From positions 1 through 14,056 of the forward strand of contig JAOXYB010034495.1 in assembly GCA_028565635.1 (NCBI GenBank): a stretch of DNA of 14,056 nt, written 5' to 3'. Under the pieces are notes generated by a model. It did not search any database. It saw nothing but the letters and a program-made list of their open reading frames with translations, and was not told the DNA's origin. Shown in pieces: positions 8,791 through 14,056 of this stretch; within the stretch, counting starts at the first letter, position 1; every line of letters starts with the position of its first letter. The translations under genes and the position numbers were made by a program. The DNA is from Phoronis ovalis (lineage: Eukaryota > Phoronida > Phoronidae).

Positions 8791-8816
8791 TTTTATTTTC
8801 TTTCCTGCAGGTAAGC
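8791..8816 (+). promoter_or_regulatory. Candidate recursive splice site (zero-length exon)
   Basis: TTTTATTTTCTTTCCTGCAG at 8791-8810 is a strong 3' splice site: long pyrimidine tract, then CAG. It is followed without a gap by GTAAGC, a 5' splice site. The juxtaposition (Y)nCAG|GTRAG is the ratchet-point signature described in fly and vertebrate introns. It is on the same strand as the donor at 6829/6830. An exon starting at 8811 would have all three frames stopped within about 45 nt, which favours a recursive site over an ordinary coding exon. Confidence 0.45.
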
Positions 8817-9800
8817 AGGCCCAACATTCACAAAACATAATGCACAACAAATAAGTGTACACTATTTCGAACCATTCCTGAACGCTTAAGGGTGCGAGAA
8901 CCGTTTATTTCTTAGTTATCCTTGTTACAATGTATCTTTAAAAGTATAGACTAAAAGTAGTATAATGTATACATTTTTTTTTTAGTCAGTTTTTTTTTCT
9001 TTCAATCCGAATACATTTTGGTCCAATTTGTTACCATTGTAAAATTAGTCACCATCATACTAAATAGTAGCTAATTAACTACAAGTATAATACTGTTATT
9101 GAAAGGAAAATTTTCGGGTGGTTCGTGGTAACTTACATAAATTTTATAGAATAATAGTGGACAAAATTTCACATTTTCAGCACCTGTTCATACAATATAT
9201 AACTGAAATTATCACACTTATGGTTATACATCTTTTTTGTACAATAGGGATAAGGCACTAAAGTTAACATGCTTTATAAAATCAATGACCTGATATTCAT
9301 TTTATGATGTTGTTTACATGTAAATGTGTCATTTAATTGCCTATGCACTTTAAACAATAGGTTTATACTATTGCTATACACTTCTGACAGAAAGTTAGCT
9401 GAAACGACTATCTTTTCATTATTAAGGATGGACCTATAAGGGTTTGTACGTTTTCGATTTTTTTGCTAGCTGGCATAAGTACACCAATAGATTCCCCATC
9501 CAAGTCGGTAGAAAACGTGATAACGTTTATTTACATGTTAAACAGAGCAACATTCCCCGAACTAGTATCTCTTCATAATGTGAGCATACATCATTTCATA
9601 CACTGCCATTTATTTCTTCATGCAGTCTTGACCATACTTTTGAGAAAATCGCGTTAGAACAGAATGTACTCTTAAGTGAGAAAGTAAAACATGTCATTAC
9701 AAAACACCCGAAATTAAATTGTCATACCTCCCTAAAAACAAAAAGAAACACGTATTAATATCCCTTTACTATCTTCACATGTAGTGTCAACGGGGTCAGC
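8817..9800. other. Intergenic or intronic AT-rich sequence
   Basis: There is no supported gene. A plus-strand open frame at 9463-9657 lacks an ATG at its listed start and has no splice signals or known motif. T-runs near 8977-9000 are the only low-complexity feature. Confidence 0.5.
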
Positions 9801-10978
9801 TCGATAGTCTAACATCCCATTAGTCCGACATCCCATTAGTCCGACAAAAAATAACCAATTTTTGACAGACGTTTTGCTAACGTAGAGCTGAAATTAATTA
9901 CCACAAAATGTTACACGTTCGAACAATGCAATCGACTAATTCAAAGTTATATGGCACTCTTTTTTGACAATATTCATTACGTTGTTATAATTCAGAAACC
10001 TCTTGAGTATTGAATTCATATTTTTTTACTTTCTGATCCAAATGAATTCGCACCGATATGCCCATGTACAACTTGACTGATTCGCCATATGACGTCCCCA
10101 CTCTTAGCATTATACTATTGTAGGACGACACTGTTTTTCCTCTAACCTGTAGTTTTTGTGAACAGAACCATTCTACATTTGTTAAAAGATAACTAAAATT
10201 GGATATTTCGTCCTTTTGAACAAGCGTTACAAAGTAAATGTCTTTATTGTTACGTTAAAAAGTTATTATCTGTCATCAAATGAAATAACAATGTAAACAT
10301 GGGCTATAGGTTTTCTAAACAGCATATAATGTTTTTTTTAATGAAAATCAAAATTATTGCGTTTGATTCAATACTGTAGAACGCAGTCAATAATAGCGCA
10401 AGGCTCAATTTGAAAAAAATGCTCTACTTCATGTACAGCCACATGTAACAGCACCGGTAAGCGCTTTAACGTTATGACTTTTTACGATTTTTTTAGATCA
10501 TACTTGACAAGTAATTAATAAACTAAATAAAACTATTAAATGTGACTTAGAACACAAATAGCACAGGAAGTAAAAATTGATTGTAAGATGCTCATTATAT
10601 AGAACTGCATTATATTACCAGTTTTTACTGAGCAGGAGATAGTGGTTTTCGTGATTTGTTTTTAGAACATATATAATACATTTTAGCCTGTCAGATTATA
10701 GACTGAAATAGGCGTAGTTATTTTGGAATGAAAAATACAAAATTTAGAACATCTATAGCCCCATGGTTAAAAAAATCAATGCTGAATATATTGTTATGCA
10801 GGACTGAACATAGGTAAGTTGCAGTTAAGTTGCCACGGAATCCTTCAGAAGAGTCTAGAAGTCCACAGCGGTTTATTTTGGACAAAACTTTTACAGGAGT
10901 TGTTTATGAGAAGGGGATATTCAACAATTAGATGTCGGACTAATGGGATGTCAGACTAATGAGATGTCGGACTATCGA
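9801..10978. mobile_element. Non-autonomous DNA transposon with long inverted repeats (element 2)
   Basis: The left end (9801-9846) starts TCGATAGTCTAACATCCCAT; the right end read inverted (10978 down) starts TCGATAGTCCGACATCTCAT. The match runs for about 45 bp with four mismatches. Each terminal repeat itself contains two tandem copies of a 16 bp unit (ACATCCCATTAGTCCG and variants). Just outside, both ends carry GGGGT (9792-9796, and inverted at 10988-10984), so the true ends may lie there. The 1.18 kb interior has no transposase-sized ORF. No clear target-site duplication is visible. The family is unknown to me. Confidence 0.85.
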
Positions 10979-11640
10979 TAAGTACCCCTCCTAGCCATGA
11001 ATAACGTACTGATATAATAATAATATAATGTGTGATATAACAATGTAAATATATATTATACTGTAATATATTTAAAAATATATCTGAAGATGATGTACAT
11101 TATCGTTTTAGTTGGTGACACAGAGAAAGATGTTACTTGAAATGGGAAGATGGGAACTAGCACATCTTTTGCCGAATTAATGTCAGGTGAAGAAGTTAAC
11201 AGCTATATGTCTTCATGAGAAGGCTAGCAGCTTCAGGTCAAACCGACTTCTACTTTTTGTGCACAATCTGGACAAAAGATTCAAGATCAATATTGCAAGG
11301 GCATACTATAAAAAGACTAGTATAGAACTATATATTATAATGATAGAAGTTGCCTGCTATAGGAAGAGTTGAGACTGTAATAGAATACATAAGATAGATC
11401 TGAGTTGAAAATGTTTGTTAGATTTTAAATTGCTTAGAGATACAAAGTAATGGTGTCCTTTGTCTATTACTTTCTTGGTTAATTTTCATGATCAAAATGA
11501 AAAGATAAACAGTAAATAGTTTTGCAGAAGTTATACCTTAATGTTGATAAATCCCTAGCAAAAAATTGTGTTTTTTGAATTTTAATTTTCAAAAAAAGGA
11601 AGTCAAAAACCCTTGCAGCAACAAAGCTGAAACTTGCCAA
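10979..11640. other. AT-rich region with a doubtful plus-strand open frame
   Basis: A plus-strand frame at 11187-11372 (61 codons) begins just after ATGTCAG, which could be an acceptor, and ends in TGA. Its translation has ordinary composition (LLLFVHNLDKRFKINIARAY) but matches nothing I know. It could be a last coding exon of the plus-strand transcript, with the AT-rich DNA to its right as 3' UTR, but the evidence is thin. The rest is AT-rich without structure. Confidence 0.25.
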
Positions 11641-11662
11641 AGATTATCTTTGTATATATATA

Positions 11663-11696
11663 CTGGGACTAATATAACTAGTTATATTAGTCCCAG
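11663..11696. repeat. Perfect 34 bp palindrome
   Basis: CTGGGACTAATATAACT is followed directly by its exact reverse complement; the centre is ACTAGT at 11677-11682. The flanks (TATATATATA left, ATATATA right) nearly continue it. There is no loop, so it could extrude as a cruciform. Confidence 0.9.
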
Positions 11697-11716
11697 ATAT
11701 ATACTGATCTACAAAT

Positions 11717-12115
11717 TAACAGTATCTTGAATTTTAAAAATTTGTTATGAATTTTCAATGATTGGAGTAAAACCTTGCCTGTGGATTTGTCTAAAAGTTG
11801 ACACAGAAATCAAATCAAAAGTGAAGTAGATGAGAACCAATAAATAGATATTTTGTTTTCTCCATTTGTTTTCAATGTTACCCTTGAGACAGCAAAAGCA
11901 GCTGTTGATTTTTAAGTAAATGAACTAAATGATTCTCTGTTTATTTGTTTGCTTCTTTTCATCCAAGTATCATATACTAAATTAAACTTTTTATTTAATA
12001 GCTAGGGTATCTTATAATGTAAAAATATTGCAGTAAACCTTGCAAGTGGATATGTCTGCAAGTTGCCTCAAAAATCAAATCAAATGTGCAATAGGCACAC
12101 TGTGCCAATAAACAT
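11717..12115. repeat. Pair of diverged direct repeats about 265 bp apart
   Basis: Copy A (about 11717-11850) and copy B (about 12003-12115) share, in order, GTATCTT, AGTAAA(A)CCTTGC, GTGGATxTGTCT, AAGTTG, AAATCAAATCAAA, GTG and CCAATAAA. Stop codons fall in the matched part, so it is not protein-coding there. Copy B is followed at 12131-12150 by an inverted copy of its AAATCAAATCAAA segment, forming a stem with a loop of about 45 nt. CCAATAAA in both copies resembles a polyadenylation signal. Confidence 0.6.
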
Positions 12116-12730
12116 GGTGCTAATTAATCTTACACTTTGATTTGATTTTTTATGCAAATTTTGGACCATTCAAATAATAAGTTTTATCATTGATGTACTA
12201 ATTAGAAGTATTTATTGTTATACTATTTTAAAAAGGTTATAATAGCGGTGTATTTTTAGTTGTTCAGTCAGTGTTATTTGTATTAATGAATAGTATAGAA
12301 CTGATATTTTCCAATAAACTGACCATCTCTCTTGTAGTGCCACACAAATAGTTAGCAACTTTGCTGCATATGTATATCATGGGCTTTAGTAAAGTTGAAA
12401 ATCAACAGTATGAAACTTTATGATCTGATAATGCTATTTGTATGATGATTATATGCCTCTGTCAGGCGTTTTATATCTTGTATAACAGCAAAAATAAAGG
12501 CACATAGTTGCCTAATGTTATTTTGTAAATAAACATATATAGCTATATACTATCTGTATTAATTTTATTTGTATGTCTATATATCAGACAGTCTTATATG
12601 GCGTATGCTTACACTGGACCCAATGTAGCGATAAGACTATTTCATTACTGACTTCTAGCCATTTCATTGAACGGAAATAAAACGATTAGCCTTGTAGCCA
12701 TGTAAATTGCCAAGGAATCCTGTTTGCTGA
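12116..12730. other. AT-rich, no gene seen
   Basis: AATAAA-type hexamers occur (12314, 12493 and 12527), so this could be 3' UTR or downstream DNA of a plus-strand transcript, but no transcript end can be fixed. No repeat or coding exon is supported. Confidence 0.35.
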
Positions 12731-12735
12731 GACAA

Positions 12736-13200
12736 TCGTAGTGTAAACTCGTTTCGGAGGATTAGAAACGTTGTGAATAACTGAATTTCTAGGCATTTAT
12801 TGAAAGGGATTCTACCATTTCCACTCTAGAAACGTTTAGAAATCCTCTTTATACAAAGATATTTAATCTATTTGTCCATTATACTAGTTTAGGCTACTTT
12901 CTTAGCATATGAGTCATTAAACACAGTTTCCGGTCTGGAAACGTACGTAAATCCCTGTAATAATACCGGCTAGTTCAAAGAGATTAATTAAGTTTCCACC
13001 TAATTTCCGATAGATTCCAGACCGTTTCTAGCTTGTTTACCCTGCGATTCCCGATACGAGTAACACCTGGACACAAGTGGTCCGTTTACAGTGTCGCACA
13101 GATGTTTCCAGGCATGGGAGTTTTGTGTTTCAAGCTCTAGACACTCGGAGAAACGAATAAAAACGTTAAATATCCAGAAAATTTCCTACAGTTTCTACTC
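12736..13200. repeat. Cluster of GAAACG / CGTTTC motifs, possibly a decayed inverted-repeat element
   Basis: The hexamer GAAACG or its complement occurs near 12751, 12767, 12829, 12937, 13023 and 13152. Related blocks are CTCTAGAAACGTTTAGAAAT and GGTCTGGAAACGTACGTAAA as direct copies, and CCAGACCGTTTCTAG as an inverted copy. GTGTAAAC near 12742 and GTTTACAGTG at 13084-13093 could be degenerate ends in opposite orientation. Boundaries are not sharp. Confidence 0.35.
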
Positions 13201-13397
13201 GATAAACAGCGCTTTTCACCCAGTGGATATAGTTTTATTTAACATGGCCAGTAACTTTATCATATACATGTTTACCATTGTCTAAATATTCTAAATCGGT
13301 GTCTAATTCTTTCTTTTGTCTGTAAAGAAGATGGAATGTACTAGACCTAGTATATTTCTTATTCTTTATGTTTTCTGCTATTAATCTGAGTATAGCC

Positions 13398-13741
13398 CCA
13401 GGGGGCAGTCAATATGAAAGTGGGTACGCATGTTTCAACAAAATTTCGCTTGAAAGGGTACGTACGTTTTTCGAACCGCCGGTGCGTAACGAACGTTACG
13501 CGCTTAGGGTCTGTTTTTTGGCTAAAATCACGAAAAGGGGTGTTTTTTTTGAGGTGTGACACTTCTTTAGGGGTATTTTTCCCAAAAGTCTCTTCCTTAG
13601 GGGTGTATTCATTGTGTATTTATTAAAAAAACTCACTTCCTAAGGGTGTAATTTTCGCAGAATTTCACTTCGTTAGGGGATTTTTTGAAAAGCCATGTTG
13701 GAACATGGGTACCCACTTTCATATTGACTGCCCCCCCCAGG
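13398..13741. mobile_element. MITE, 344 bp, with 8 bp target-site duplication (element 3)
   Basis: The left end CCAGGGGGCAGTCAATATGA (13398 on) and the inverted right end CCTGGGGGGGGCAGTCAATA (13741 down) stay matched for about 43 bp, through GAAAGTGGGTACxCATGTTxCAACA, apart from a longer G run on the right. GTATAGCC at 13390-13397 is exactly repeated at 13742-13749 as target-site duplication; 8 bp fits hAT-type insertion, although the termini are not a clean CAG/CTG pair. The interior has a hairpin at 13484-13501 and four degenerate copies of an ACTTCxTTAGGGGT unit (13560-13680). Open frames inside it on both strands are non-coding. The good end match suggests recent insertion. Confidence 0.88.
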
Positions 13742-13749
13742 GTATAGCC

Positions 13750-14056
13750 TCATGGCAAGCTTCTAATAGATAAATTTAGATTTTCAGAGATTTGTTTACC
13801 AAAGGACTAAATCCGGTGCCTAGTTTTGGTTTGTTTTGCATGAGCTTCTGTTTACATATTTAAATTACAGAAGCATATCGTTCACCAAAGGTTGTGGGTT
13901 ATTTACTTTAGATCTCACATTCACATTTTAAATACAGACACCTCCAGGGTAGCAGAGGATGAAGCAAACGGATACGGGTCAAGGGCATCCAATGGAATTT
14001 TTCCAAAAACTAGTTGTAACTCTAAATAGACACGAAATAAGTGTCAGACATACTGT
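13750..14056. other. Right edge, nothing identified
   Basis: I see no exon, repeat or structured motif in the last 300 bp. Confidence 0.5.

Noticed and set aside
9463-9657. Plus-strand 64-codon frame
   Set aside because: Starts at TTG, has no splice context or recognisable motif, and lies in otherwise featureless DNA.
13359-13626. Open frames on both strands
   Set aside because: They lie inside or across the ends of the MITE at 13398-13741 and follow its repeats.

Overview
The window looks like nuclear DNA of an animal. It is AT-rich, and its one recognisable gene is split into short exons by GT-AG introns and carries an extended PHD (ePHD) zinc finger typical of metazoan chromatin proteins. 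Intronic and intergenic space is filled with MITE-like inverted-repeat elements and a large intronic minisatellite. This style fits a mollusc such as a bivalve, but that placement is inference; no taxonomic marker gene is present. There is no sign of bacterial genes, rRNA, tRNA or CRISPR.

Layout. (1) Positions 134-5705, minus strand: seven coding exons of one gene. I rebuilt them from splice signals; all six intron junctions agree in reading phase, giving about 600 contiguous residues. The first two exons plus the start of the third encode an ePHD finger. The fourth is a 220-residue lysine/serine-rich nuclear-type linker. The last three encode a folded-looking C-terminal region I cannot assign. 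The first coding exon is not identified, and the 3' end of the gene lies beyond the left edge. Its last intron in the window holds a non-autonomous DNA element (about 621-1205). (2) Positions about 6630-6830: a probable promoter with an ATF/CREB-like and an NRF1-like site, placed to serve both the minus-strand gene and a plus-strand transcript whose non-coding first exon would end at 6829 with a consensus GTAAGT donor. (3) Positions 7090-8217: about 20 copies of a 56-57 bp minisatellite in the presumed first intron of the plus-strand transcript. (4) Position 8810/8811: a strong polypyrimidine-CAG joined directly to GTAAGC, the form of a recursive (zero-length exon) splice site. (5) Positions 9801-10978: a 1.18 kb inverted-repeat element related in architecture to the one at 621-1205. 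(6) Positions 11000-13200: AT-rich, apparently non-coding DNA with a perfect 34 bp palindrome, a duplicated segment and a cluster of GAAACG/CGTTTC motifs. (7) Positions 13398-13741: a 344 bp MITE with about 43 bp terminal inverted repeats and an 8 bp target-site duplication.

How the parts relate. The only protein with an interpretable role is the ePHD protein, expected to act in the nucleus on chromatin, DNA or RNA. The ATF/NRF1-type promoter upstream fits a broadly expressed nuclear gene. The most original points are the multi-exon ePHD gene with an unrecognised C-terminus, the recursive-splice-like site downstream of a divergent first exon, and the two sister inverted-repeat elements with duplicated subterminal motifs. 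All exon calls rest on reading the sequence; no search or transcript data were available.
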